The notes under the pieces were generated by a model. That model saw nothing but the letters and a program-made list of their open reading frames with translations, had not been told where the DNA came from and searched no databases. Of a stretch of DNA of 64,000 nt, positions 16,003 to 24,358 are shown piece after piece (position 1 is the first letter of the stretch; each line of letters opens with the position of its first letter). This DNA is from DATARH01 sp036008175. Lineage in GTDB: Bacteria; Pseudomonadota; Alphaproteobacteria; ATCC43930; CGMCC-115725. The DNA lies in contig DASYOB010000119.1 in the NCBI GenBank assembly GCA_036008175.1, positions 52,071 through 116,070 of the forward strand, written 5' to 3'. The position numbers were made by a program, and so were the translations under genes.

Positions 16003-18357
16003 ATGGCTGATACGCCGTTTCGCGTCGAAGAAGCGACGATCGACGAGCTGCATCAGGCGATCAAGGCGGGCCGCACTACCTGCGTGCAGATCGTGCAGCA
16101 ATATATCGGGCGCGCCCGCGCCTACAACGGCGTCTGCAGCCTGATTGTCACCGAGAACGGCGCCAGTGTCCGCGCAGCGGCGGGCACGGTACGCGCCGGC
16201 GCGCCATTGCACTTCCCGACCGAGACCGTGAAAGCGTCCGACATCTTCCCCGACCTCGACAAATACCAGGGGCCACCGCTCGAATTCGGCCGTATGGAAA
16301 CGACCGCCTCCGACCCCTCGGTGCAGCAGCAATACGGCATGATCGCCGGCAAACCGAATGCGGGCCAGCTCAACGCGCTCGCCACCTTGAACATTCGCGG
16401 CGAGCGCTCGGTCACCTGCAAGGGCGAATACGACCGGCACCCGAGCCAAGGCCCGTTGCCGCCGGGCGCGCCGCCGGTCTGCGACGAGTTCCGCCACTAC
16501 CCCGACGCGCTCGAACGCGCCGCCGAACTCGACACGCGATACGGCGCCAACCCGCCGCTCGACGAGCTGCCGATGTACGGAATCGTGTTCTCGTTCAAGG
16601 ACCCGTTCGACACCAAGGACATGCGCTCGACCGGGGGCGGCGACGCCGCCTACGATATCGACTTCCCGGCGCGCGACCACATCCTGGTCGAGCAGTTGCG
16701 CAACAAGGGCGCCATCGTCTTCGCCAAGGCGGTGTGCACCGAATACAACGGCCGCGCCGGCAACCCCGGCGGCCGCAACCACCCGGAAAAGGTGCTGCCC
16801 TCCACCCTCGGCTATCAGCGCAGCAGCTGGGGCGGCAATCCCTCGAACGTCTACGACACGACCCGCGCCGCCTCGCTCGGCTCCAGCTCCGGCTCGGGCG
16901 TCTCGGTCAGCGCCAATCTTGTCATGTGCAGCCTCGGCGAGGAGACCCGCGCCTCGACCCGCGGCCCCGCCAACCACAACGCGGTGGCGCTGATCCTGCC
17001 GCACAAATCGATGATCGGCTTCACCGGCGGCGCGATCGGCGCCGACATCTATTGCGACCGCACCGGCATCCTGGCCCGCACGATCGGGGATTGCGCCCGA
17101 GCGCTCGACGCGTTGAAGAACCCGGATGGCGGCACCTACGACCCGCGCGACATCTGGACCACCGTGCCGCGCGCTTCGGTGCTGCCATCCTATGCCGGGC
17201 ATGCAACTGGGTCGGGGATGGCCGGCTCGCTGAAGGGCGTGCGCATCGGCATCGTGCGCGAATCGATGCTGGTGCGGCGGGGCGAAAGGGCGACGGTGCC
17301 GATCTGCGCCGCCGTCGCGGCCGAGATCAAATCGGTGCTCGGCGAGAAGCTCGGCGCGACCCTCGTCGAATCCTCCGACCCGCTATGGGAGCGCGATCGC
17401 GACATCGAGCAGATGGGCGTCGATTTCCGCCAGGCGCTGGCGCGGCTCGTGCCGGTGCTGATGCCGGACATCCTGTTCCGGCTCGCGGCCGACGGCACGC
17501 CCCTGTTCAAGGAAGTCGCCGCGGCGATCCGGCCGACGGAATTCGGCCCGGCCCTCACCCCTCCCTTCCCCGCAGGCGGAGGAGGGGCAGGGTGGGGGTA
17601 CAAGGTGTTCGGCAGCGGCGATCTCGCGCCGATCGACTATTGCGTGCGGCTCGCCGAAGGGCATATCGCGCCGCCGGCCAATCTCGACATCGCCACGGTG
17701 CAGCAGCAGGAATTGGCCAACACCTTCCGCTTTCACATCGCGCAATATCTGAGCCGGCGCGCCGCCGACTGGCAGGCGCGCGGTTTCACGGAAACTCTCG
17801 CCGACTGGGCCGCGCTCAACGCGCGCTCCAAATTCTGGGGCGATGACGGGCGTGCCGCCTTCAAGAACTGGGAGGAGGTGACCGATCCGCGCAACCCGCT
17901 GGGCGGTCGCCAGGGCATCGACGAGCGGGTGATGCTGCGCGAATTACTGCGCCGGGTCGACATGATGGTGCTGCTGGAGAACCGGCTCGACGCGTTGGTG
18001 CGGTTGCACACGCCGTTGCCGCCGGCCAAGATCGGCGGCGCCCACGATGCGCTCGCCGGCGCCTCGAATTTGCGCGCCGAGTCGATGTACGGCCCCAATG
18101 CCGGGCTGACCGAAATGCTGATCCCGGCCGGCTATGTGACCGAGGTGTGGGACCCGGTGTTCAAGCTCAGCCCCGACGGCAAACGCTACGCGCCGGCCCC
18201 GGCCGACGCGCCGACCACCCTGCCCGCCCCCGGGCTGCCGTTCTCGCTGGTGTTCCGCGCCGAGCCCGGCCGCGAGGATGTGGTGCTCAGGGTCGCCTCA
18301 TCCTACGAGGCCGCCTCCCGGCGCCGCATCCCGCCCCCCGCCTTCGGCCCGATTTGA
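16003..18357 (+). CDS. Large amidase-signature-family protein
   Basis: A 784-residue member of the amidase signature family, well above the usual 450-550. The catalytic pieces are recognisable: Lys199 in FSFKDPFD, the Ser-rich loop SLGSSSGSG (291-299) with the cis-Ser, and the nucleophile region GEETRASTRGPA (Ser318). The GGS of ordinary amidases is thus somewhat altered. Residues about 517-533 (PALTPPFPAGGGGAGWG) are encoded by a GC-rich palindrome and look like an in-frame repeat insertion. The C-terminal 230 residues match no domain I know. It probably hydrolyses a C-N amide bond. Start ATG follows AAGGAG. Confidence 0.82.
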   Translation: MADTPFRVEEATIDELHQAIKAGRTTCVQIVQQYIGRARAYNGVCSLIVTENGASVRAAAGTVRAGAPLHFPTETVKASDIFPDLDKYQGPPLEFGRMETTASDPSVQQQYGMIAGKPNAGQLNALATLNIRGERSVTCKGEYDRHPSQGPLPPGAPPVCDEFRHYPDALERAAELDTRYGANPPLDELPMYGIVFSFKDPFDTKDMRSTGGGDAAYDIDFPARDHILVEQLRNKGAIVFAKAVCTEYNGRAGNPGGRNHPEKVLPSTLGYQRSSWGGNPSNVYDTTRAASLGSSSGSGVSVSANLVMCSLGEETRASTRGPANHNAVALILPHKSMIGFTGGAIGADIYCDRTGILARTIGDCARALDALKNPDGGTYDPRDIWTTVPRASVLPSYAGHATGSGMAGSLKGVRIGIVRESMLVRRGERATVPICAAVAAEIKSVLGEKLGATLVESSDPLWERDRDIEQMGVDFRQALARLVPVLMPDILFRLAADGTPLFKEVAAAIRPTEFGPALTPPFPAGGGGAGWGYKVFGSGDLAPIDYCVRLAEGHIAPPANLDIATVQQQELANTFRFHIAQYLSRRAADWQARGFTETLADWAALNARSKFWGDDGRAAFKNWEEVTDPRNPLGGRQGIDERVMLRELLRRVDMMVLLENRLDALVRLHTPLPPAKIGGAHDALAGASNLRAESMYGPNAGLTEMLIPAGYVTEVWDPVFKLSPDGKRYAPAPADAPTTLPAPGLPFSLVFRAEPGREDVVLRVASSYEAASRRRIPPPAFGPI
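17552..17598. repeat. GC-rich palindromic repeat inside the amidase gene
   Basis: The left arm CCCTCACCCCTCCCTTCC is followed by an imperfect complementary right arm (GGAGGAGGGGCAGGGTGGGG). This layout is that of the intergenic palindromes common in alphaproteobacterial genomes, and it resembles the element at 47371-47423. Its length keeps the amidase frame open, giving a Pro/Gly-rich peptide. Confidence 0.55.
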
Positions 18358-18380
18358 CCAGTGAATCGCATACTCGTTAT

Positions 18381-18410
18381 CGTCGTCCCCGCGAAAGCGG
18401 GGACCCGGGG
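18381..18410 (+). repeat. REP-like palindrome, left copy at the GIY-YIG gene
   Basis: A 30-base element with a stem of CCCCGC/GCGGGG (core CGTCGTCCCCGCGAAAGCGG). It matches the reverse complement of 18728-18757 at 28 of 30 positions. It belongs to the abundant proteobacterial repeats whose chance translation reads PRESGDPG or VPAEAGTQ. It sits 14 bases before the GTG start of the nuclease gene. Confidence 0.75.
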
Positions 18411-18424
18411 CTACAGATAAGCCC

Positions 18425-18721
18425 GTGGCTGAAAAGCGACCCTGCGTTTACATCCTGGCGAGTCGTCCGAATGGCACGCTGTATGTTGGCGTCACCTCTG
18501 ATCTAACCCGAAGGATCTGGGAGCATCGGACCGGCGCGGTTTCCAGCTTCACCCGCGATTATGCCGTTTACATGCTCGTCTTCGCCGAGTTTCACGAGAC
18601 GATCGAGAGCGCGATCCTACGGGAGAAGCGCATCAAGAAATGGGGTCGCGGGTGGAAGCTCGAATTAATCGAGCGGGGTAACCCCCAATGGCGCGACATC
18701 TATGATGAATCGGCTATCTAG
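18425..18721 (+). CDS. Small GIY-YIG nuclease (URI-domain protein)
   Basis: A 98-residue protein consisting of one GIY-YIG domain of the COG2827 type. Motifs: VYILASRPNGTLYVGVTSDL (the GIY...YIG strands), TRRIWEHR with the catalytic Arg, and the REKRIKKWGRGWK...IERGNPQW C terminus. It probably starts at GTG 18425. Stand-alone members are widespread but have no settled cellular role; related domains are found in homing endonucleases and UvrC. The gene is bracketed by inverted copies of a REP-like palindrome, 14 bases before it and 6 bases after it, which suggests a mobile cassette. Confidence 0.88.
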   Translation: MAEKRPCVYILASRPNGTLYVGVTSDLTRRIWEHRTGAVSSFTRDYAVYMLVFAEFHETIESAILREKRIKKWGRGWKLELIERGNPQWRDIYDESAI

Positions 18722-18727
18722 CGGTCG

Positions 18728-18757
18728 CCCTGGGTCCCCGCTTCCGCGGGGACGACG
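18728..18757 (-). repeat. REP-like palindrome, right copy, inverted
   Basis: Reverse complement of this segment agrees with 18381-18410 at 28 of 30 bases, so the two copies face each other across the nuclease gene. The internal stem is CCCCGC/GCGGGG. It begins 6 bases after the nuclease stop codon. Confidence 0.75.
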
Positions 18758-18863
18758 AAAATTGTGGCGCCGCGTCCCACCTTCGGCCGGCTGTAACCGA
18801 TAGGTGGCAGAGGGAGCATGGGTGAGCGACGCCTAACCCACTGAGTTGAAGGCGAGCGACGGG

Positions 18864-18886
18864 TTGCGCTGCGCTCCACCCGCCCT
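18864..18886 (+). repeat. 23-base direct repeat, copy 1
   Basis: The segment starting TTGCGCTGCGCTCCACCC is repeated exactly at 19108-19130. It is a common dispersed repeat type in alphaproteobacterial intergenic DNA. The 428-base stretch 18722-19149 contains no gene I can support, only this repeat pair, the nuclease-flanking palindrome and the hairpin at 19032. Confidence 0.7.
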
Positions 18887-19031
18887 GCGATTTTTAGCCG
18901 CCGCCCTTGACGAACGTACCATGAACGTACACCTGTTTTGTGGGAATTTGGAGTGGGGCCCAAATGCCAAACCGTCAATCCTCTGCCTAGCCCGGATGGC
19001 GCTTCCCAAATTCCCTGCAAAATAGCGCAAA

Positions 19032-19051
19032 ATTCCCTGCTCTCAGGGAAT
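19032..19051. repeat. Perfect 8-bp hairpin in the intergenic repeat pocket
   Basis: ATTCCCTG and CAGGGAAT flank a CTCT loop. The half-site TTCCCTGC occurs again 21 bases upstream at about 19011, so this is a repeated motif and not a simple terminator; no T-run follows. Confidence 0.5.
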
Positions 19052-19107
19052 CTCATTCGTCCGTGTCGCGAGCCTTGCATGACAGGTAACCTCCGCGGAC
19101 CCGCGGA

Positions 19108-19130
19108 TTGCGCTGCGCTCCACCCGCCCT
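19108..19130 (+). repeat. 23-base direct repeat, copy 2
   Basis: Exact copy of 18864-18886. It ends 19 bases before the start of the AT-rich gene at 19150. The pair frames a 221-base unit that could have been duplicated or inserted. Confidence 0.7.
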
Positions 19131-19149
19131 ACCCGCCAGGCGACACCAA

Positions 19150-19683
19150 ATGAGGGATTTCCTCGAGTGGTTTCCCGCACATTATACATTGCTGCATGAT
19201 TTTGCAGGTCCAGTCGCTACTATAGTGGCCGCTTTCACGGCGGCTGGAATTACCCTGTACTTCAATCGGGCACAGACCCGGATCGCCTCACAGCAGGCAG
19301 AAATCGCAGGGCAACAGGCTGAATTGGCGAAAATCAGACTCAACCATGACCTTTATGACCGCCGATTTGCTCTATACGCAGCTACCTGCAAGTTGTTTCA
19401 GAATATACTTACTAATAATGATGCCTCCAACTTAGATATAATCACTTTCGTCACCGAAACAGCCCCTGCGCGATTTCTCGTTGGTTCAGAAATTGTCGTG
19501 TATTTTGAAGAGGCGCGAACGAAGGCAAGACGCATACAGCGGATCAATAGGCGCATCAACCAACCCAACGACGGCGACGATGTGAAAGGATTGGTGGTTG
19601 AGCTAATGGAGCTGTCGGACTGGTTTGAAGCCCAGTTCGAAGTGATTGCAGAAAAGTTCGAGCCATTTCTTTCCCTGCAATAG
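19150..19683 (+). CDS. AT-rich single-span coiled-coil protein, unknown function
   Basis: A 177-residue protein with a membrane helix near residues 18-37 (FAGPVATIVAAFTAAGITLYF) followed by a coiled-coil-like segment (RIASQQAEIAGQQAELAKIRLNHDLYDRR) and a helical, charged remainder. The start at 19150 removes an artificial leader made of repeat sequence. Base composition is unlike its neighbours: the 60 bases from 19381 contain only 20 G or C. That and the adjoining repeats point to recent acquisition. No family is recognised; similar small membrane-plus-coiled-coil proteins occur in genomic islands. Confidence 0.75.
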   Translation: MRDFLEWFPAHYTLLHDFAGPVATIVAAFTAAGITLYFNRAQTRIASQQAEIAGQQAELAKIRLNHDLYDRRFALYAATCKLFQNILTNNDASNLDIITFVTETAPARFLVGSEIVVYFEEARTKARRIQRINRRINQPNDGDDVKGLVVELMELSDWFEAQFEVIAEKFEPFLSLQ

Positions 19684-19732
19684 GAAGGTCATTCCGCTGA
19701 TACCTTAGGGGTTTGAACGAAGGAGCCGTCAG

Positions 19733-20383
19733 ATGGCCAACACCCGCTACATCCGCCCCACCAAGTCGCTGCCGCCGCCCTACAACCCGCTCTTGGCGCC
19801 GCAGCCGCCGGTCGCGCCCTTGACCCCGCCGGTGCATGTCGTCGATCTGATGACGCCTGAGGGCTCCACCGAGTTCGGCGCGGTGTGGCGCGGGATCGAG
19901 GCGAAGCTCGTCGAGTGCCCGGCGCTCTCCGATGCGATGCCGGAATTCAACAGCACCTACGATGTCGAGCCGCATGCCGAATTGCTCGGCTTCGACGATA
20001 CCGCTTGGCCGGTCATCGCCGCCGATGATCTCGGCGCCAGGCGCGGCGGCGGTATGATCTCGTTTTTCTGGTATCGCGCCACGCTGACGATGCCGGCCGA
20101 GGCTGCCGGTTTCGCCACCGACGGCGCCAAGGCGGTGCTGCGCATCAATATCGACGATTACGCCGAGATCTGGGTCAACGGCGAATTGCCGCGCGCCGCC
20201 GGGCGGCCGAGCCCCTCTTGCATCCAGGGCTTCAACATGCCGAACCGGCTGGTGCTCGGCGACAACATCGTGCATCCGGGCGAGCGGTATGAGGTCGCGG
20301 TCTTCGCGATCAACGGCCCCATTTCGGCGGCGCCGGCGAATTTCCTCTGGTTCCGCGAGGCCAAGGTCGAGTTCTACCGCTGA
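19733..20383 (+). CDS. Galactose-binding-like beta-sandwich protein
   Basis: A 216-residue protein without signal peptide. The central part (about residues 80-216) has the jelly-roll pattern of galactose-binding-like domains in glycosidases: SFFWYRATLTMP, then KAVLRINIDDYAEIWVNGELP and a C-terminal strand. The Asp-Tyr-x-x-x-x-Trp-Val-Asn-Gly signature is typical of these domains. In other bacteria this module is found next to or fused with SMP-30/gluconolactonase-like proteins, but none is here. Its role is probably binding a ligand, not catalysis; this is inference. Confidence 0.7.
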   Translation: MANTRYIRPTKSLPPPYNPLLAPQPPVAPLTPPVHVVDLMTPEGSTEFGAVWRGIEAKLVECPALSDAMPEFNSTYDVEPHAELLGFDDTAWPVIAADDLGARRGGGMISFFWYRATLTMPAEAAGFATDGAKAVLRINIDDYAEIWVNGELPRAAGRPSPSCIQGFNMPNRLVLGDNIVHPGERYEVAVFAINGPISAAPANFLWFREAKVEFYR

Positions 20384-20408
20384 CGCAATCGATCAGCGTC
20401 GTCAGCGG
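20377..20408. terminator. Hairpin spanning the convergent gene ends
   Basis: CCGCTGACG (20377-20385) pairs perfectly with CGTCAGCGG (20400-20408). It covers the stop codons of the beta-sandwich gene and the convergent sensor kinase. There is no T-run, so a bidirectional Rho-independent function is only possible. Confidence 0.45.
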
Positions 20409-21517
20409 CCGAGGGCGCTGCCTTCGGCCACATCGTTGGCGGCCGGCCGGTGGCGGCGCAGCGATACCCGGACCCTCGTGCCTTTCCCTGGTTCGCTGGC
20501 GATCGACAGGTTGCCGCCCTGCAGCTCAATGAGCGCCTTGGCCAAGGGCAGGCCGAGGCCGGTGCCCTGATACCGGCGTGCCAGTTTGTTGTCGACCTGC
20601 TCGAACGGTGCGAGAGCGATCGGGATCTCGTCCGGCGCCATGCCGATCCCGGTATCGCCGATAGTGACAGCGACGCAGTCGGGCTCGACCGGCCCGACCG
20701 CAACCGAAATCGCGCCTTCCGGCTCGGTAAACTTGATCGCGTTCGACAAGAGGTTCAGGAGCACTTGCCGCAGCTTAGTGGAATCGGCGCTGACCCGGAC
20801 CCGCTCCGGCCACGGTTGAACGTGGAGCTTGAGTTGAGCGCGCTCGCATTGCTCATGCACAAGGCGCACACAGCCTTCGACGATATCATTGAGTTCGACG
20901 GCTTCCTCGGCCACCCGCAGCTTGCCGGCGTCGTTCTTGGCGAGGTCGAGCACGCTGTTGATGATATCGAGCAAATGCCGAGCGCTCTCGACGATATTGC
21001 CGGCGTATTCGCGATATTTGCGATTGACGCCGGGTCCCAGGATCTCGCCGGCGATAATCTCGGAGAAGCCGATGATCGCGTTGAGCGGCGTGCGCAACTC
21101 GTGGCTGACATTGGCGAGAAAGCGGCTCTTGGAGAGGCTGGCCGCCTCGGCGTGAGACTTGGCGTCGCGGTGCTGCTGTTCGCGTTCCTTGAGCGCGGTA
21201 ATGTCGTTGAAAACGAGCAAATGGGCGCCATCGCCGGTTTCGCTGCGGCTGATCTGGAACCAGCCGCCGGCGAACTGGCATTCGCCCCCCTGCGCAATGA
21301 TGTCGCGCGGCAGATCGACGGCACAGGTAAACTCGTCGCCGGGCAGCAGGCGCCGATCGTTGGCGCGCGCCAACGCGGTCATCCGGCGGTTTGCAACGAG
21401 GACGCGGCCGTGCGCGTCCACCACCACCATGCCCTGCGCAGCGTTGTCGAACGCTGCCAAAACGCACGCTTCCTCGGCGACGGCGCGGCGCTCGGCAAGC
21501 GCGAGGTCTCGGCTCAT
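20402..21517 (-). CDS. PAS-domain sensor histidine kinase
   Basis: A 371-residue soluble histidine kinase. A PAS domain (about residues 15-110) is followed by a coiled linker, the dimerisation domain with the phospho-acceptor His139 (FLANVSHELRTPLN) and the ATPase domain with N (LLNLLSNAIKF), G1 (DTGIGM) and G2 (GTGLGLPL) boxes. No membrane segment is present, so the signal is intracellular. No response regulator gene adjoins it. Architecture resembles the PdhS/DivL-like PAS kinases of alphaproteobacteria, although assignment to a particular pathway is not possible. Confidence 0.9.
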   Translation of the reverse strand: MSRDLALAERRAVAEEACVLAAFDNAAQGMVVVDAHGRVLVANRRMTALARANDRRLLPGDEFTCAVDLPRDIIAQGGECQFAGGWFQISRSETGDGAHLLVFNDITALKEREQQHRDAKSHAEAASLSKSRFLANVSHELRTPLNAIIGFSEIIAGEILGPGVNRKYREYAGNIVESARHLLDIINSVLDLAKNDAGKLRVAEEAVELNDIVEGCVRLVHEQCERAQLKLHVQPWPERVRVSADSTKLRQVLLNLLSNAIKFTEPEGAISVAVGPVEPDCVAVTIGDTGIGMAPDEIPIALAPFEQVDNKLARRYQGTGLGLPLAKALIELQGGNLSIASEPGKGTRVRVSLRRHRPAANDVAEGSALGR

Positions 21518-21737
21518 CAGGTCAGCCGAGCTATGACTGAGGTCATTCGTCCCGAATCATCCTCCGCTTTGCCGACAATAAGTGTCGCGTGATGCGATGC
21601 CGTGGTTAGGGGACGTGCCAAGCTGCTTGGTCGAAAGCGATACATCGACTGCGCTCTCCGCAAGCCAACACGAATGTTAACGATTGGCGAGTTACCAATT
21701 CCTTAACGGCCGCGTCCCGGTGCTCGGCGCAGCCGCG

Positions 21738-22253
21738 TCAACTATCGTAGCTGACCACCGAGGTGAGTGGCACATCGAGCCGGCTGCGGCCGCCGAGAAA
21801 GGTCAGCTCGATGATGCACGCCGCCCCCACCACCTCGCCGCCCTGCTGCTTCACGAGCTCGACTGTGGCTCGCATTGTGCCGCCGGTAGCGACCAGATCG
21901 TCCAGAACGAGGACGCGCTGACCCGGCGCGATCGCATCCTCCTGAACCTCAATCGTATCCGTGCCGTATTCGAGGTCGTAAGAATATTGGACGGTCCTGC
22001 CCGGCAGTTTGCCTTGCTTGCGCGCCATGGCAAATCCGCTGCCTGTTGCGTAGGCGAGCGGAGCGGCGACGAGAAAGCCCCGCGATTCGATGCCGACCAG
22101 GAGATCGGGTCGGTGCGGCAGCACCGCGGCGGCAAGCTGCTCGACCGTCGCATGCCAGGCTCGCGGGTGTGCGAGCAACGTGGAGATGTCGTAAAACAGG
22201 ATCCCGGGCTTGGGAAAGTCGGGGATCGCTCGGATGTGCTGCTTGAGATCCAT
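21738..22253 (-). CDS. apt: Adenine phosphoribosyltransferase
   Basis: A 171-residue type I phosphoribosyltransferase that converts adenine and PRPP to AMP in purine salvage. It begins MDLKQHIRAIPDFPKPGI, the standard Apt N terminus, with the ATG at 22253 behind GAGAGGGG. The PRPP-binding loop VLVLDDLVATGGT occupies about residues 114-126, and IESRGF and AMARKQGKLPG are also characteristic. The frame continues far upstream through the divergent mlaE gene but that part is not coding. The gene diverges from mlaE across 87 bases. Confidence 0.95.
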   Translation of the reverse strand: MDLKQHIRAIPDFPKPGILFYDISTLLAHPRAWHATVEQLAAAVLPHRPDLLVGIESRGFLVAAPLAYATGSGFAMARKQGKLPGRTVQYSYDLEYGTDTIEVQEDAIAPGQRVLVLDDLVATGGTMRATVELVKQQGGEVVGAACIIELTFLGGRSRLDVPLTSVVSYDS

Positions 22254-22340
22254 TACCCCTCTCGCGCGACGCCGACCGGGACGGATCATTGCGAGATAAC
22301 GGCTTTTCAGGCGATTGGGAAGAGCCGTACCATCGCACCC

Positions 22341-23507
22341 GTGTCGATCGAACCCGTACGCCGGCGGCGAGTGGCCTCGCCCGCAAGCATCCTCGCATCC
22401 GATGGTTCGGGTGGGCTGGTGCTGCGGGCGGAGGGCAATTGGCTGGTCGCCACCGCGGCAGAGCACGATCGTGATCTGCACAGCCTCGAACTGCCGCGCG
22501 GCCGACGAGTGACCCTCGATCTTGGCGGCATCGAGCGCCTCGATACGGCGGGGGCCTGGCTGCTGCTCCGCACCGAGCACGATTTGGCGGCCCGCGGCAA
22601 CGCCGTCGCGCTCGCCAATGTGCCGGCGAGCTTTGCCCCGCTGCTCGATCAGGTACGGGCCCACGGCGTCGGCACGCCGCTTCCGGACCCGATCCCGCCG
22701 CATCACACGCTGCTGGGTTTCATCGCGCGGATCGGCGAAATATCGATCGCGCTGCTATATCGCGCCGGTGCCATGCTCGGCTTTGGCGGGCTCGTGGCGA
22801 GCGCGATCGGAACCCTGCTGCGGCATCCGCGGCGGCTGCGGACTATCGCGATCACGGTGCAGATGGAGCAGACCGGGGTCAATGCCTTGCCGATCGTCGG
22901 GCTACTGTCGTTCCTGATCGGGATCGTTTTTGCCTATCAGGGCGCCGACCAGTTGCGGCGCTTCGGTGCCGAGATCTACACGGTCAACCTGCTCGGCATC
23001 GCGATCCTCCGCGAACTGGGCGTGCTGTTGACCTCGATCATCATTGCCGGGCGCTCCGGGAGCGCGTTTACCGCCCAGATCGGCACGATGCAGGTCAATC
23101 AGGAAATTGACGCGATGCGGACCCTCGGTCTCGACCCGATCGAGGTCCTGGTCGTGCCGCGGATCTTTGGCCTGGTGCTGACGCTGCCGCTCCTCGTTCT
23201 CTATGCCAATATCATGGGGCTGGTCGGTGGCGCCCTGATGGCCTGGGCGACGATCGGCATCCCGATCCCGGCCTTTCTCGATCAGCTGCGCAGCGCAATT
23301 ACGGCATGGACGTTTTGGATCGGCATAATAAAGGCGCCGTTTTTTGCTACAATCATTGCCCTGGTGGGGTGTTATGAGGGCTTCAACGTGGCCGGCAGCG
23401 CCGACAGCGTCGGCCGTCTGACCACCCAATCCGTCGTCGAGGCTATTTTTCTGGTGATCGTGGCCGATTCCGCATTTTCTATCCTTTTCTCACTCCTACG
23501 GATTTGA
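22341..23507 (+). CDS. mlaE: Mla-type lipid ABC permease with N-terminal STAS domain
   Basis: A 388-residue MlaE-family permease. The N-terminal 110 residues resemble a STAS/MlaB domain (VTLDLGGIERLDTAGAWLLL), fused to the permease rather than encoded separately as in E. coli. The membrane part has the family segments EQTGVNALPIVGLLSFLIG, YTVNLLGIAILRELGVLLTSIIIAGRSGSAF and the conserved EIDAMRTLGLDP. It moves phospholipid across the periplasm with MlaF and MlaD. The GTG at 22341 is the likely start; the frame upstream runs through the divergent apt gene. MlaF begins 3 bases after its stop. Confidence 0.9.
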   Translation: MSIEPVRRRRVASPASILASDGSGGLVLRAEGNWLVATAAEHDRDLHSLELPRGRRVTLDLGGIERLDTAGAWLLLRTEHDLAARGNAVALANVPASFAPLLDQVRAHGVGTPLPDPIPPHHTLLGFIARIGEISIALLYRAGAMLGFGGLVASAIGTLLRHPRRLRTIAITVQMEQTGVNALPIVGLLSFLIGIVFAYQGADQLRRFGAEIYTVNLLGIAILRELGVLLTSIIIAGRSGSAFTAQIGTMQVNQEIDAMRTLGLDPIEVLVVPRIFGLVLTLPLLVLYANIMGLVGGALMAWATIGIPIPAFLDQLRSAITAWTFWIGIIKAPFFATIIALVGCYEGFNVAGSADSVGRLTTQSVVEAIFLVIVADSAFSILFSLLRI

Positions 23508-23510
23508 TCG

Positions 23511-24335
23511 GTGGCAGACGGATCTGACGATGTCGTGATCCGCGTCCGGGGGCTGGTCACCCGCTTTGGCGCGCAGACGATTCATGACGGCATCGATCTC
23601 GATGTCCGGCGTGGCGAGGTCTTGGGAGTGGTCGGCGGCTCGGGCAGCGGCAAATCGGTACTGCTGCGCACCGTGATCGGCCTCAAGCGGCCGGAAGCCG
23701 GCCGGATCGAGGTGCTCGGCCAGGATATCGGCCGGCTTAACGAGGCGGCGCAGCGTGCGCTCGACCAGCGCTGGGGCGTGCTCTTCCAGGATGGCGCCCT
23801 ATTCAGCTCACTGACCGTGGCGCAGAATATCGAGGTGCCGCTGCGCGAGCATTACCGCATGCCGGAGCCGCTGATGGACGAGATCTCGGCATGCAAGGTC
23901 GCGATGGTCGGGCTGCCCGAGACCGCCGCCGACAAATTCCCCGCCCAACTCTCGGGCGGCATGAGGAAGCGCGCCGGCCTCGCCCGCGCGCTCGCGCTCG
24001 ACCCGGAGATCCTGTTTCTCGATGAGCCGACCGCCGGCCTCGACCCGATCGCCGCCGCCGATTTCGACCAGTTGATCCGAGATCTCAAGGCCAGCCTCGG
24101 GCTGACCGTGTTCCTGGTGACGCACGATTTGGATAGCCTCTTCGCGATCTGCGACCGCGTCGCGGTTTTGGTCGACAAGAAGATTCGGGTTGGCACCCTC
24201 GAACAGCATCTCGCCGACCAGCATCCTTGGGTTCGGGCCTATTTCCACGGCCCGCGCGGGCGGGCGGCACACCCAGCGCCACCACCCGACTATCCGCGGC
24301 CCTCGGCTCCGGCCGGCGTTGCGGCTTCCGACTGA
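23511..24335 (+). CDS. mlaF: Mla-type ABC ATPase
   Basis: A 274-residue ABC ATPase powering the lipid transporter. Walker A GGSGSGKS lies at residues 42-49, the signature LSGGMRKR near 150 and Walker B ILFLDEPTAGLDP shortly after; QDGALFSSLTV is the Q-loop. The GTG start follows the mlaE stop by 3 bases. The Pro/Ala-rich C-terminal 35 residues are an extension beyond the family core. Second gene of the operon. Confidence 0.93.
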   Translation: MADGSDDVVIRVRGLVTRFGAQTIHDGIDLDVRRGEVLGVVGGSGSGKSVLLRTVIGLKRPEAGRIEVLGQDIGRLNEAAQRALDQRWGVLFQDGALFSSLTVAQNIEVPLREHYRMPEPLMDEISACKVAMVGLPETAADKFPAQLSGGMRKRAGLARALALDPEILFLDEPTAGLDPIAAADFDQLIRDLKASLGLTVFLVTHDLDSLFAICDRVAVLVDKKIRVGTLEQHLADQHPWVRAYFHGPRGRAAHPAPPPDYPRPSAPAGVAASD

Positions 24336-24358
24336 CTCGCCGCAGAACAGGTTGAGAG

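Noticed and set aside
15643..17202. 519-residue minus-strand frame opposite the amidase and methyltransferase
   Set aside because: Shadow of two well-supported genes; no family motif and an atypical amino-acid composition.
21684..22340. Apparent N-terminal extension of mlaE
   Set aside because: The frame lies over the divergent apt gene, whose coding evidence is strong; the permease begins near GTG 22341.
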